Part shown: positions 43,984 to 52,681 of the stretch, in pieces
Layout: each line of letters starts with the position of its first letter
How positions within the stretch are numbered: position 1 is the stretch's first letter
DNA from: Pseudomonas asplenii
GTDB taxonomy: Bacteria; Pseudomonadota; Gammaproteobacteria; Pseudomonadales; Pseudomonadaceae
Length of the DNA stretch: 64,000 bases
Direction of reading: 5' to 3'
Assembly: GCF_900105475.1 (NCBI RefSeq)
Contig: NZ_LT629777.1
Location: 5,332,001-5,396,000 of the forward strand
Notes under the pieces: model-generated
Database searches by the model: none
What the model was told of the DNA's origin: nothing
Seen by the model: only the letters and a program-made list of their open reading frames with translations
Program-made: the position numbers and the translations under genes

Positions 43984-45474
43984 TCAGGCCAGATCGACAA
44001 ACACGCTTTTGGTCTCGGTGTAGGCATCGATCACGTTTTTCCCCATTTCCCGGCCCCAGCCGGATTGCTTGTAGCCACCGAACGGTGAGGCTGCATCGAC
44101 CACGTTCCAGCAGTTGATCCACACCGAGCCCGCCTTGAGCTGAGCCGCCACGCGGTGCGCCGAACGCAGGTCACGGGTCCACAGGCCGGCCGCCAGGCCA
44201 TAGGGCGAATCGTTGGCACGCAGCACCAGGTCATCGATTTCGCTCCAGCACATGACGGTCAGCACCGGGCCGAAAATCTCTTCGCGGGCGACGCAGGCAC
44301 GCTCGGCGCGATCAAGAAACACGCTGGGCGCAATGAAGTGGCCGCGCTCCAGGTGGGCGGGACGCCCGCCACCGCAGATCAGCTCGGCGCCCTCTTCCTG
44401 GCCTCGTTGCAGGTAACCCTTGACGGTGTTCAATTGGCGACCCGAGACCAACGGCCCCATGCTGCTGGCCGGATCCAGACCGTTACCCAGGACATGAGCG
44501 GCGGCATGACGCTCCAGCTCCTCCAGCACCTGATCCAGCACACTGGCGTGGACGTATAACCGCGAGGCTGCGGTGCATACCTGGCCCTGGTTGTAGAAAA
44601 TGCCGTCGGCGGCGCCCTTGGCCGCGCGCACGATATCGGCGTCCGGCAGGATGATGTTCGGCGACTTGCCGCCCAGCTCCAGCGAGACCTTTTTCATGTT
44701 GCTGGTGGCCGCTTGCGCGATCAGCCGACCGACCTGGGTCGAGCCGGTAAAGGCAATCTTGTCGACATCGGGATGCTGAGCCAGCGGCGCGCCCGTCTCG
44801 GCCCCCAGACCGGTCACCAGGTTGACCACCCCGGCCGGGAATCCGGCGGTCTCGATCAACTGCACCAGTCGAATCGCAACCAGCGGCGTCTGCTCGGCGG
44901 GTTTGAGCACCGCCACACAACCGGTCGCCAACGCCGGGCCGAGCTTCCACACGCACATGTTCAACGGGAAGTTCCACGGCACGATCAGCGCACACACACC
45001 CACCGGCTCACGCAACGTGTAGTTGAGCATCGGGGCACCGCTGGCCGGCGATACGGGCAGCGTGCTGCCTTCGATTTTGGTCGGCCAGCCGGCGAAGTAA
45101 CGCAGGATGGTTGCCGCACTGGCCGCCTCACCACGCGCGGCGGCGATAGGCTTGCCGTTCTCCAGGGTGATCAACTGCGCCAGCTCCTCGCGGTGCTGAT
45201 CCAGCAGGTCCGCCAAGCGGAACAGCAACAGGCCACGCTGGGCGGGAGACTGCAGCGCCCAGGCGCCGTTGAACGCCGAGCGCGCGGCGGCAACAGCCGC
45301 ATCCACATCGCGCGCATCGCCCTGGGCGACTTCGGTCAGGGTTTCTTCTGTCGCCGGGTTCTCCACGGCAAACCGCCGGCCTGTGGCAGCATCCTGCCAA
45401 CTGCCGCCGATAAACAGGCGGCCCGGTCGAGACAAAAAGGCCTGGACAGCCGGCAGCACGTCAAACTGTTTCAT
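43984..45474 (-). CDS. Aldehyde dehydrogenase of the aromatic operon
   Basis: A 496-residue enzyme with PWNFPLNMCVWKLG, LELGGKSPN, NQGQVCTAASRLYV (catalytic Cys), EIFGPVL and PFGGYKQSGWGREMGK, in the phenylacetaldehyde/benzaldehyde-type ALDH class. It follows the TPP decarboxylase gene by 11 bases, suggesting it oxidises the aldehyde made by that decarboxylase, as MdlD follows MdlC in mandelate degradation. Two ATGs lie in tandem (45477, 45474); spacing from AAGGAG favours 45474. Confidence 0.9.
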   Translation of the reverse strand: MKQFDVLPAVQAFLSRPGRLFIGGSWQDAATGRRFAVENPATEETLTEVAQGDARDVDAAVAAARSAFNGAWALQSPAQRGLLLFRLADLLDQHREELAQLITLENGKPIAAARGEAASAATILRYFAGWPTKIEGSTLPVSPASGAPMLNYTLREPVGVCALIVPWNFPLNMCVWKLGPALATGCVAVLKPAEQTPLVAIRLVQLIETAGFPAGVVNLVTGLGAETGAPLAQHPDVDKIAFTGSTQVGRLIAQAATSNMKKVSLELGGKSPNIILPDADIVRAAKGAADGIFYNQGQVCTAASRLYVHASVLDQVLEELERHAAAHVLGNGLDPASSMGPLVSGRQLNTVKGYLQRGQEEGAELICGGGRPAHLERGHFIAPSVFLDRAERACVAREEIFGPVLTVMCWSEIDDLVLRANDSPYGLAAGLWTRDLRSAHRVAAQLKAGSVWINCWNVVDAASPFGGYKQSGWGREMGKNVIDAYTETKSVFVDLA

Positions 45475-45485
45475 CATCGACTCCT

Positions 45486-47027
45486 TCACAGCGCCATTTC
45501 GATCAGGCAAGGACCACCGTCGGCACTGGCGTTGGCCAGCGCCCGGTGCAGTTCGGCATTGGTATTGACCGTGCAGGCCGGCACGCCATAGCCTTTGGCC
45601 AGAGCCTTCCAGTCAATGCGCGGGCTATCGAGCACCGTCAGGCGCAGGGCCTGCGGATCCATTTCGGTCATGCCGAAACGCCGCAGTTCGTTCTGCAAAA
45701 TGGCGTAGCGATGGTTGGCGGCAATCAGGATCACCACCGGCAACTGCTCGCGGGCGATGCTCCACAGGGTTTGGATGGTGTACTGGGCGCTGCCGTCGGA
45801 TTGCAGGCAGAACACGCGATTGCCCCGCTGCGCCAAGGCGGCGCCGAACCCCACCGGAATACCCTGACCAATCGCGCCACCGGTATTGGTCAATACCCGA
45901 TGCCGCGCGGCGCGGGCGGAGGCGGTGAAAAATGGATAACCGCAAGTGCCGCCTTCGACCGAGACAATGCTGTCGTGCGGCAGTGACGCAGCCAACACTT
46001 GCCCGATGGACTGCGGTGTGAGTTCGCCATGCCCGGGCGGCAGCTCGATACCCTGCGGGGTCGGCACATGGGCAGGCGCACCCAAGGCATCGGCCAGCGC
46101 GGTCAACGCACCGGCAATATCGTCACCGACATCGGCCAGCGCCAACAGACGCTCACGCTCGGCGAGACGCGACGGTATGCCTTCGTAACCGAAATAACTG
46201 ATGGGCTCCGGCACGCCCGCGCAGACGACCAGGTCGTACTGTTCGAGAATTTCAATCGCCACTTCCGGGAAATACGGCAGGCGATCCAGGTCCGGCAAAC
46301 CGCCGCCACGGTAGCTGAGCCGTGGAAAGGTCTCGGCAAACAAACGCACGCCAGGCAGTTGGGCCAAACGACCCGCTGCCTCCAGGCCCGCGACCGACAA
46401 ACCCTCATCGCCGACGATGAACACCAGGCGCTGGCCGTCACGCAGTGCCTGTGCCACGACCTCGACCCGATCACCGGCAAACCGGCGAACCGGCGCGCGC
46501 AACGCTGCGAACACGCCGTTGTGCGCCACGGCCTGGGCTTGCAGGTCCATGGGCAGGATCAAACTGGCGATTTGCCCTTTGGCCTGCCACGCCGCGCGCA
46601 CCGCTTCCTGCAAATCCTCACCGATACCCGACGCCGTGCGCGAGGTGCGCACCCAGCCGGAGACAGTACCGGCCAGGGCCTGGATGTCACTGGCCAATGG
46701 CGGATCGTAGTTGACATGCCATGAGGCGTGATCGCCGATGACATTGACGATGGGGGTATTGGCACGACGCGCGTTGTGCAGGTTGGCGATGCCATTGGCA
46801 AAGCCTGGGCCCAGGTGGGTGAGGGTCATCGCCGGTTTGCCAGCGATCCGGCCATAGCCATCGGCAGCGCCGGTGCATACCCCTTCAAACAGCGACAACA
46901 CCGGCTTGAGAGACGGTGCGCTGGCCATGGCCGCCACCAGAGGAATCTCGGTGGTCCCGGGGTTGGCGAAGCAGTACTCGATACCGCTTGCCGCTGCCGC
47001 ATTCACTATCAGTTGCGCACCATTCAT
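45486..47027 (-). CDS. Thiamine diphosphate-dependent decarboxylase (benzoylformate decarboxylase/ALS-like)
   Basis: A 513-residue TPP enzyme beginning MNGAQLIVNAAAASGIEYCF, with catalytic Glu in SLFEGVCTGAADGYGR, HLGPGFANGIANLHNARRA, and the C-terminal TPP site LQSDGSAQYTIQTLW to AANHRYAIL. Relatives are named acetolactate synthase-like or benzoylformate decarboxylase. First gene of an eight-gene minus-strand run, followed at once by an aldehyde dehydrogenase; decarboxylation of an aryl 2-oxoacid is the simplest reading. AGAGGGCTGAAA precedes ATG 47027; the longer frame to 47093 covers the promoter. Confidence 0.88.
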   Translation of the reverse strand: MNGAQLIVNAAAASGIEYCFANPGTTEIPLVAAMASAPSLKPVLSLFEGVCTGAADGYGRIAGKPAMTLTHLGPGFANGIANLHNARRANTPIVNVIGDHASWHVNYDPPLASDIQALAGTVSGWVRTSRTASGIGEDLQEAVRAAWQAKGQIASLILPMDLQAQAVAHNGVFAALRAPVRRFAGDRVEVVAQALRDGQRLVFIVGDEGLSVAGLEAAGRLAQLPGVRLFAETFPRLSYRGGGLPDLDRLPYFPEVAIEILEQYDLVVCAGVPEPISYFGYEGIPSRLAERERLLALADVGDDIAGALTALADALGAPAHVPTPQGIELPPGHGELTPQSIGQVLAASLPHDSIVSVEGGTCGYPFFTASARAARHRVLTNTGGAIGQGIPVGFGAALAQRGNRVFCLQSDGSAQYTIQTLWSIAREQLPVVILIAANHRYAILQNELRRFGMTEMDPQALRLTVLDSPRIDWKALAKGYGVPACTVNTNAELHRALANASADGGPCLIEMAL

Positions 47028-47111
47028 TTTCAGCCCTCTTGCTTGAGCATTTGCAGTGATGAGATTTATCACACACAAAAAACCAATCAACAAGCATTTT
47101 ATTTATATTTG

Positions 47112-47126
47112 TCTCAAATATTGAGA
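47112..47126. promoter_or_regulatory. Palindrome TCTCAA-ATA-TTGAGA between TPP enzyme and IclR genes
   Basis: A perfect 6-bp inverted repeat with a 3-base centre, in an AT-rich divergent promoter region, 85 bp before the TPP gene and 150 bp before the IclR gene. Its size fits IclR operators (13-15 bp). Confidence 0.55.
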
Positions 47127-47275
47127 TTAATACGGTTTTTATTGCTCATAAAATCGACTCGATATTGCGTTTTTCTCTCACTGCGGTAGTGTTGCGCCAG
47201 CGCTTGGCACTCGCGCGGATTGCCTGATCAACACCGCTACGCAACAAACACCCTTCCCTTTCTTTTAGGAACACA

Positions 47276-48034
47276 ATGAGCAGCCTGAGCAAATTGCTGA
47301 GTGTCCTGGACCTGTTCGGTCCACAGACGTTGAAGATCGACCCCGACACCATTGCCGAACGCATGGGCCTGTCACGGGCGACCGTGTACCGCTACGTCAA
47401 GGACTTGTGTGACAGCGGCCTGCTGACTCGCGTGGACGCTGGCAGTTACGGCCTGGGGCCGCGTGTCATCGAGCTGGACTGGATGATGCGTCAGTACGAT
47501 CCGATCCTCCTCGCCGGGCGCGAGTTGATGCACGAACTGTCCGCACAGACGGGCCTGGCGGTGTTTGCCAGCGTGTTTTATGACGGGCGCATCATCAACA
47601 CCTACATTGCCGAACCCACCGACACCTATCACTTCGCGTTCGGGCGCGGGCAACCGTTACCGTTCTTTCGAGGGGCACAATCGAAGGTGTTGATCGCCTT
47701 TCAGAAAGGCCGCCGCCTGCAACGCCTGTTCGACGAGCACATGGCCAACGACCCCGACAGCCCGTATGACTGGGCAGGCTTCTCCAGGGCCGCAAAAAAG
47801 ATCCGCAAGGACGGCTACTGCCTGACCCACGACGAACTCAACCTGGGCCTGACCGGCATCGCCGCCCCCATCATCCAGGCCGACATCGACGAAGTGGTCG
47901 GCAGCCTGTCGGCCGTCGGCAACACCCAAAGTTTCAAGCTGCTGCGCCAGGAAACCGTTGTCGAAATGGTGATGGATACGACACGACGGATAGCCGAAAA
48001 CATGCGCAATCCGCCGCCCTCTGCTGCCCTCTAG
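47276..48034 (+). CDS. IclR family regulator
   Basis: 252 residues. The N-terminal winged helix shows LLSVLDLFGPQTLKIDPDTI, MGLSRATVYRYVKDLCDSGL; the C-terminal GAF-like effector domain shows LMHELSAQTGLAVFASVFYD, YHFAFGRGQPLPFFRGAQSK and GLTGIAAPIIQAD. Divergent from the eight-gene aromatic operon, so probably its ligand-dependent regulator, in addition to the AraC protein at the far end. AGGA lies 6 bp before the ATG. Confidence 0.9.
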   Translation: MSSLSKLLSVLDLFGPQTLKIDPDTIAERMGLSRATVYRYVKDLCDSGLLTRVDAGSYGLGPRVIELDWMMRQYDPILLAGRELMHELSAQTGLAVFASVFYDGRIINTYIAEPTDTYHFAFGRGQPLPFFRGAQSKVLIAFQKGRRLQRLFDEHMANDPDSPYDWAGFSRAAKKIRKDGYCLTHDELNLGLTGIAAPIIQADIDEVVGSLSAVGNTQSFKLLRQETVVEMVMDTTRRIAENMRNPPPSAAL

Positions 48035-48041
48035 CCGATGA

Positions 48042-49367
48042 TCAGAACGGCACGGCCACCGTCAACTGGCTGTACAGGTTGGTGCCATTGCCGCCGACTT
48101 GATTGCCACCTGTGGTCGAGTCCTGCTTGGGTTTGTAGAGCCCCACCAAGGGCGTGATGATCAAGTGCGGGTTGACCGCCCACTCGGCGTACACATCCAG
48201 CTCGTTGCCGTTGAGGTTCAGCGCATTGCTTTTACGTACCGTGGCGTAATCGAAGTACAGCGCACCCAGGGTCAGGTTTTCCAACGGAGTTGCCTTCAGC
48301 CCGACGTGCTGGATGCTGGTATTGGTGTTGAACGGCCCGGCGTAGTTGCCGGCCACCTCACCCTGGAACCAGGTGCCGTAGCCCATGCTCAAGCCGGTGA
48401 ACAGCGCATCCCACTTCTGCGAATAGCGGGTATAGCGATAGGTCACCTTCGGCGCCCAGGGGGTGTCGGCGAAAGTGTAGCCCGCTTCACCGTACCAGGC
48501 TTTCTCGGGGCCCGTGTCTTTGTCCTGCCAGGCATACTCGAACGCCAGGCTGACGTTCTTGATCCCCGCATCGCCCTCACCGCGCACGCTGTAGACGTTC
48601 ATGCCCTTGCGCTGACGCTGAAAGTCGCTGGCCCACTGATCGTTCACGTCGATGCCATGTATCCAGGTCAACCCGATCGTACCCGGCTGGGTGGTGTAAT
48701 CCAGGGTACCGGCTGCCAGTTCGGTTTCAGCCTGGACACGGTTGTCGGACTTGAGCCACAACAGGCTGCCATGCAGGCCATCCTGACCGCCCAGGCGCAA
48801 TACCGCAGTTTGATCGAACGCATGCCGGGCTGCCAGATAATAGGCGCCCCCACGGTTCATGGTTCCATTGGCCGGGCCCTTGCCCAGGTTAAGACCATCA
48901 TCGTTGATCAGGAACCCTCGACCCACCTTGACGACTTGGCGGCCGCCGGAAATATCGACCCCGTCCTTGCCCAGCGCGGGAAACAGATCACCGGAACGCC
49001 AGCCCAGGTAGGCGTCTTCTATCTTTGTTGTGCGCTCGGTGCCGAGGGAATTGCCACCGGGATCGCCATCACCCCAGGTGGCAGAACTGACCAGGGCAAA
49101 TGCCCCGTACGCGGTGCCATTGCCGCCCAAGGCCTGGTCGCCGCTCAAGCCATATTTGATATAACCCTCACGCCAGCTGGAACCACCTGAGGTGCCATCG
49201 TAGTTCTTGCGACTGTTGAACTGGCCGTACACAGCCGTCATGTCCGCGTTGAGATGACGACTTTCATCACTGTACAGCTCATAGGCGTGCGCCTGATGGG
49301 TAGCGCCAAGCGCCAATGTGCACACAAGCGTGCACCCGAATACGGGGTTACCGGATGGATATCGCAT
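48042..49367 (-). CDS. Outer-membrane channel protein (porin-like)
   Basis: 441 residues with an N-terminal signal peptide (MRYPSGNPVFGCTLVCTLAL ending in HQAHA), then alternating beta strands of a barrel, for example YIKYGLSGDQALGGNGTAYG and YAEWAVNPHLIITPLVGLY, and a C-terminal LYSQLTVAVPF ending in Phe. It resembles substrate-specific outer-membrane channels encoded with catabolic genes. The previous gene on this strand, an aldehyde dehydrogenase, ends 3 bases upstream, so they share a transcript. GGAGCTTGAACC precedes the ATG. The substrate is unknown. Confidence 0.82.
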   Translation of the reverse strand: MRYPSGNPVFGCTLVCTLALGATHQAHAYELYSDESRHLNADMTAVYGQFNSRKNYDGTSGGSSWREGYIKYGLSGDQALGGNGTAYGAFALVSSATWGDGDPGGNSLGTERTTKIEDAYLGWRSGDLFPALGKDGVDISGGRQVVKVGRGFLINDDGLNLGKGPANGTMNRGGAYYLAARHAFDQTAVLRLGGQDGLHGSLLWLKSDNRVQAETELAAGTLDYTTQPGTIGLTWIHGIDVNDQWASDFQRQRKGMNVYSVRGEGDAGIKNVSLAFEYAWQDKDTGPEKAWYGEAGYTFADTPWAPKVTYRYTRYSQKWDALFTGLSMGYGTWFQGEVAGNYAGPFNTNTSIQHVGLKATPLENLTLGALYFDYATVRKSNALNLNGNELDVYAEWAVNPHLIITPLVGLYKPKQDSTTGGNQVGGNGTNLYSQLTVAVPF

Positions 49368-49370
49368 GGT

Positions 49371-50801
49371 TCAAGCTCCTTGTTCAGCATCACGTTTACA
49401 CACGAACAACAGTTGCTGGCCGGTGAATTCCAGTAGCCCCTCCAGACCGAACTCGACGCCGAACCCCGACATCTTGCTGCCACCAAACGGTGTGTTCGGC
49501 TGGATCTGCGCGTGGCAGTTGACCCAGGCAACGCCGCTCTCCAGGCGACTGGCCAAGGCCTGCGCCTGCTCGACATCCGGCCCCCAGACGGAGCCGCCCA
49601 GGCCCATGTCACCGGCATTGGCACGCTGCAGTACATCCTCGACATCCTGGTAAGCGATCAAGGGCAAGACGGGCCCGAACTGCTCCTCGTCGACCAGACG
49701 ATGTCCGTCGGTCACGTCCGCGACCAGCGTGGGCGGATAGAAAAATCCGGGGTGCTGCAAGCGCGTACCACCGCACAGCACCCGCGCACCGTTGGCCCGT
49801 GCGTCGGCGACCAATGCCTCCACAAGTTCCAGTTGTTCAAGGTTCTGCACCGGCCCGAAGGTGACACCCGCCTCAAGACCATCACCCACCACCTGCCGCG
49901 CCGCAATGCGCGTCAACGCATCGGCAAAGGCCTGGTACTGCGACTCATGGATGTACAGGCGCTTGAGAGCCGCGCAGGTCTGGCCCATGTTCAGGAAGGC
50001 GGCCTGGAAAATATCTTCAGCTACCGAGTCAACGGGTGTGCCCGGCAATACGATTGCCGCGTCGTTGCCACCCAACTCCAGGGTCAGGCGCTTGAGATTG
50101 CCGGCGGCGCCACGCATTACACTTTGTCCGGTGGCGGTGGAGCCGGTGAAGACAATCTTCTGGATGCCGGTGTGTGCGGTGATCGCACTGCCGAAACCCT
50201 GCTCCCCCGTCACGCAGTTGATCACGCCGTGAGGCACATGGCGGGCAATGATTGCCACCAGGCCCAAGGTGCTCAACGGCGTCAGGCTCGACGGTTTGCT
50301 GATCACGCAGTTGCCGGCACGCAGCGCCGGCATGATGTGCCAGACGGCAATCATGAACGGCCAGTTCCACGGGGTGATCGACGCCACGACCCCCAAGGGT
50401 TTGCGATGCAGTTCGACCCGTTGGGTCGGGGTTTCTTCCACCAGTTCCACGGGAATCTCTTGCGCGGCTGCATAACGGGTCCAGGCGGCGGCCCCCATGA
50501 CCTCGGAAAACGCCAACTCCAGCGGTTTGCCCTGCTCCAGTACAATCAACCGAGCCAGCGAGTCAGCTTCACGCTCGATATCTACCGCGATTGCCAGCAA
50601 ACGCTCACAGCGGTCAGGGTGAGTGCTGTGCCGCCAGCTTTTGAATGCGGCCTGCGCAGCCTCCACCGCCTGGTCGAGTTGTCCCAGGGAGCCCGCCGGG
50701 CATTGGGCAAATGCCGCACCGGTGGCCGGATTGATGACGTCAAACTGCCCCTGTTCACCGGCGACCTGAGCCCCGTTGATGAGCATCTTGTAATTATTCA
50801 T
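49371..50801 (-). CDS. Aldehyde dehydrogenase (succinate-semialdehyde/aminoaldehyde type)
   Basis: 476 residues from MNNYKMLINGAQVAGEQGQF, with TPWNWPFMIAVWHIMPALRA, LELGGNDAAIVLPG, NMGQTCAALKRLYI (catalytic Cys), EEQFGPVLPLI and PFGGSKMSGFGVEFG. AAGGAAGG is 6 bp before ATG 50801; the longer frame is rejected. It follows the APC permease gene after 88 bases and precedes the porin gene. It likely oxidises an aldehyde from an imported amine. Confidence 0.9.
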   Translation of the reverse strand: MNNYKMLINGAQVAGEQGQFDVINPATGAAFAQCPAGSLGQLDQAVEAAQAAFKSWRHSTHPDRCERLLAIAVDIEREADSLARLIVLEQGKPLELAFSEVMGAAAWTRYAAAQEIPVELVEETPTQRVELHRKPLGVVASITPWNWPFMIAVWHIMPALRAGNCVISKPSSLTPLSTLGLVAIIARHVPHGVINCVTGEQGFGSAITAHTGIQKIVFTGSTATGQSVMRGAAGNLKRLTLELGGNDAAIVLPGTPVDSVAEDIFQAAFLNMGQTCAALKRLYIHESQYQAFADALTRIAARQVVGDGLEAGVTFGPVQNLEQLELVEALVADARANGARVLCGGTRLQHPGFFYPPTLVADVTDGHRLVDEEQFGPVLPLIAYQDVEDVLQRANAGDMGLGGSVWGPDVEQAQALASRLESGVAWVNCHAQIQPNTPFGGSKMSGFGVEFGLEGLLEFTGQQLLFVCKRDAEQGA

Positions 50802-50889
50802 TTGCAACCTTCCTTTCACACGCTGACGAGCCAGGCCGAGGAACGGCTGACCGCTATTGTCCAGAGAATCGGGGGTATCGAGGATTGCC

Positions 50890-52338
50890 TCAGAGCTTGT
50901 GGCTGCCCAAGGCGAGAAAGCGTTGTGGCGAGATTTTTCGCAGGCGCGCAGCGAGCACAACGCCGATGATCAGGGCCACGGGAATAATGGCGCAGAGACT
51001 ATAGGACAACAGTTGGCTGGCACCGGTCAGCACATCGAAATGCACCACGGCCAGCACTAATACGAGCACCAACGCCAGGCACGAAAACCCTGGCAGGATG
51101 CGCCCGCGCCAGAGCCCTACGCCCAGCTCGGGATGACGGTAGAAGTAGGCGCACACCGCAACCGAGGTCAGCGCCATCAGCAAGATGACGCAGAGTGTGG
51201 CAAGGTTGGAGAGCCAGGCGAACAATTGCAGAATCGGGTCGGCATCCATCGCCGCGAAAAACAGTACCACCACCGCTGCAATCAGGCTCTGCAACGCCGA
51301 CCCCATATGCGGGCTCTGATGCACTCGGTGAGTGGTGCCCAACAGACTGTGCAACAAACCGTCACGGCCAACGGCATAGAAATAACGCGCGGCGGCGTTG
51401 TGAAACGCCAGCAGCCCGGCATAGGTACTGACCATGAACAGCACACGGATAATCTGCGTCAGATGCGGGCCGACAAAGTGGTCAGACATGCCATAGATAA
51501 ACGTGGTCGGGTCTTGCAGGGCCTGGAGCATCGGTACGATCTTGTCCGCGCCCACGCCAACGATCATCGACCACACCGACAGCGCATAGAACCCACCAAT
51601 CAACAGCACCGAGCAGTAAGTGGCAATCGGGATAGTGCGCTGCGGATCCTTGGCCTCCTCGCCATAAATGGTCGTGGCTTCGAAGCCGATGAAGGCCGCA
51701 AAGCAGAACAGCAGGCCGATCGACGGAGTGCCACTGAATACGTGGCTACGATCAAAGGCGTCAAGGTTGATGCCACTGTCACCGCCGGATTTGAGAATGG
51801 CAATATCCAGGATCAGAATCGCCAGGTACTCGGCAATCACCACCACCGAGAGCACCCGCGCGGACAGATCGATCTTGCGATAACCGAGTATCGCAATGCT
51901 TGCCATTGCCATCAGCGAGTAAGACCACCAGGGCAGCACCAGCCCGAACACACTTGCCATGGTGCCACTGACGACTCCGCCGAACATACCGTACAGCGCG
52001 ACCTGGAGAATGTTATAGGCAAACATCGCCAACACTCCGGCAGCACCACCGGCCAGGCCGCCCAGACCACTGGCAGTGAACGCATAAAAGCCGCCGGCGT
52101 TGGTCAGGTGGCGGGACATGGTGGTGTAACCCACCGAAAACGCCAACAGCACCGCCAGGGCCAGGAGCAGCAAGGCCGGAGTCCCGGCACCGTTGCCCAG
52201 CATGATGCCGATCGGAAAACCACCGGCAATCACACTCAGCGGGCTCGCCGCCGACACCACGAAGAAGATGATGAAGCCCACACCCAGGGCGCCACGCTTG
52301 AGCTCCGTGGAGCCGTTGACCGGAATAGATACACTCAT
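50890..52338 (-). CDS. APC-superfamily amino acid/amine permease (copy 2)
   Basis: 482 residues, a close paralogue of the permease at 16197: FFVVSAASPLSVIAGGFPIG is almost identical, as are LGGLAGGAAGVLAMFAYNIL and FIGFEATTIYGEEAKDPQRT. About 12 membrane helices. It starts a minus-strand unit of permease, aldehyde dehydrogenase and porin. Its leader (TTTATTAACCTTATTGTATG) also resembles that of copy 1. Upstream lies a long inverted repeat that may be an AraC site. It probably imports the amine or amino acid processed by the aminotransferase/ALDH genes at 55910-58784. Confidence 0.9.
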   Translation of the reverse strand: MSVSIPVNGSTELKRGALGVGFIIFFVVSAASPLSVIAGGFPIGIMLGNGAGTPALLLLALAVLLAFSVGYTTMSRHLTNAGGFYAFTASGLGGLAGGAAGVLAMFAYNILQVALYGMFGGVVSGTMASVFGLVLPWWSYSLMAMASIAILGYRKIDLSARVLSVVVIAEYLAILILDIAILKSGGDSGINLDAFDRSHVFSGTPSIGLLFCFAAFIGFEATTIYGEEAKDPQRTIPIATYCSVLLIGGFYALSVWSMIVGVGADKIVPMLQALQDPTTFIYGMSDHFVGPHLTQIIRVLFMVSTYAGLLAFHNAAARYFYAVGRDGLLHSLLGTTHRVHQSPHMGSALQSLIAAVVVLFFAAMDADPILQLFAWLSNLATLCVILLMALTSVAVCAYFYRHPELGVGLWRGRILPGFSCLALVLVLVLAVVHFDVLTGASQLLSYSLCAIIPVALIIGVVLAARLRKISPQRFLALGSHKL

Positions 52339-52681
52339 TTTATTAACCTTATTGTATGAGGCAGTCGCTTTAGGGGTGGCCCGAAAAACTCCATCGGTGC
52401 CGGTTAGCGTTTTGTTTTAGTTGCGCGCTGAATTTGATGCTATGCCCGCCCCCAATCCCCTCGCTATCCCAAATCGGTAACATTCGAAGCGCCGCCCCAA
52501 AACAGTTCAACCCGCCGCTGACAACCCGAAAGCTGTTGCCGATTCGGGATAGTCGCCGCCCGCCCCCTGCCCGCATGCTAACGTCGCCCGCGCTCTACCC
52601 CGGATGCCGGCAAACACAATAAGAGCGAGGGCTCGGTCCGCCCCCCAGCGTCGCCAAATCCCTCAGTAGGAAGCCCCAGCC
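52339..52681. other. Divergent promoter region between permease copy 2 and chemoreceptor
   Basis: 343 bases with no convincing gene. It contains the permease leader, two inverted copies of a 19-bp motif (52464-52482 and 52534-52552), and the chemoreceptor ribosome site (TAGGAAGCCCCAGCC). Confidence 0.7.
52464..52552. promoter_or_regulatory. Inverted pair of a 19-bp motif CTATCCCRAATCGGYAACA
   Basis: CTATCCCAAATCGGTAACA (52464-52482, plus strand) and CTATCCCGAATCGGCAACA (52552-52534, minus strand) agree at 17 of 19 bases. A third match, CCCGAATCGGC on the minus strand, occurs at 55833-55846 beside the AraC gene. It is a candidate operator for the EutR-like AraC regulator at 54718. Confidence 0.6.
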
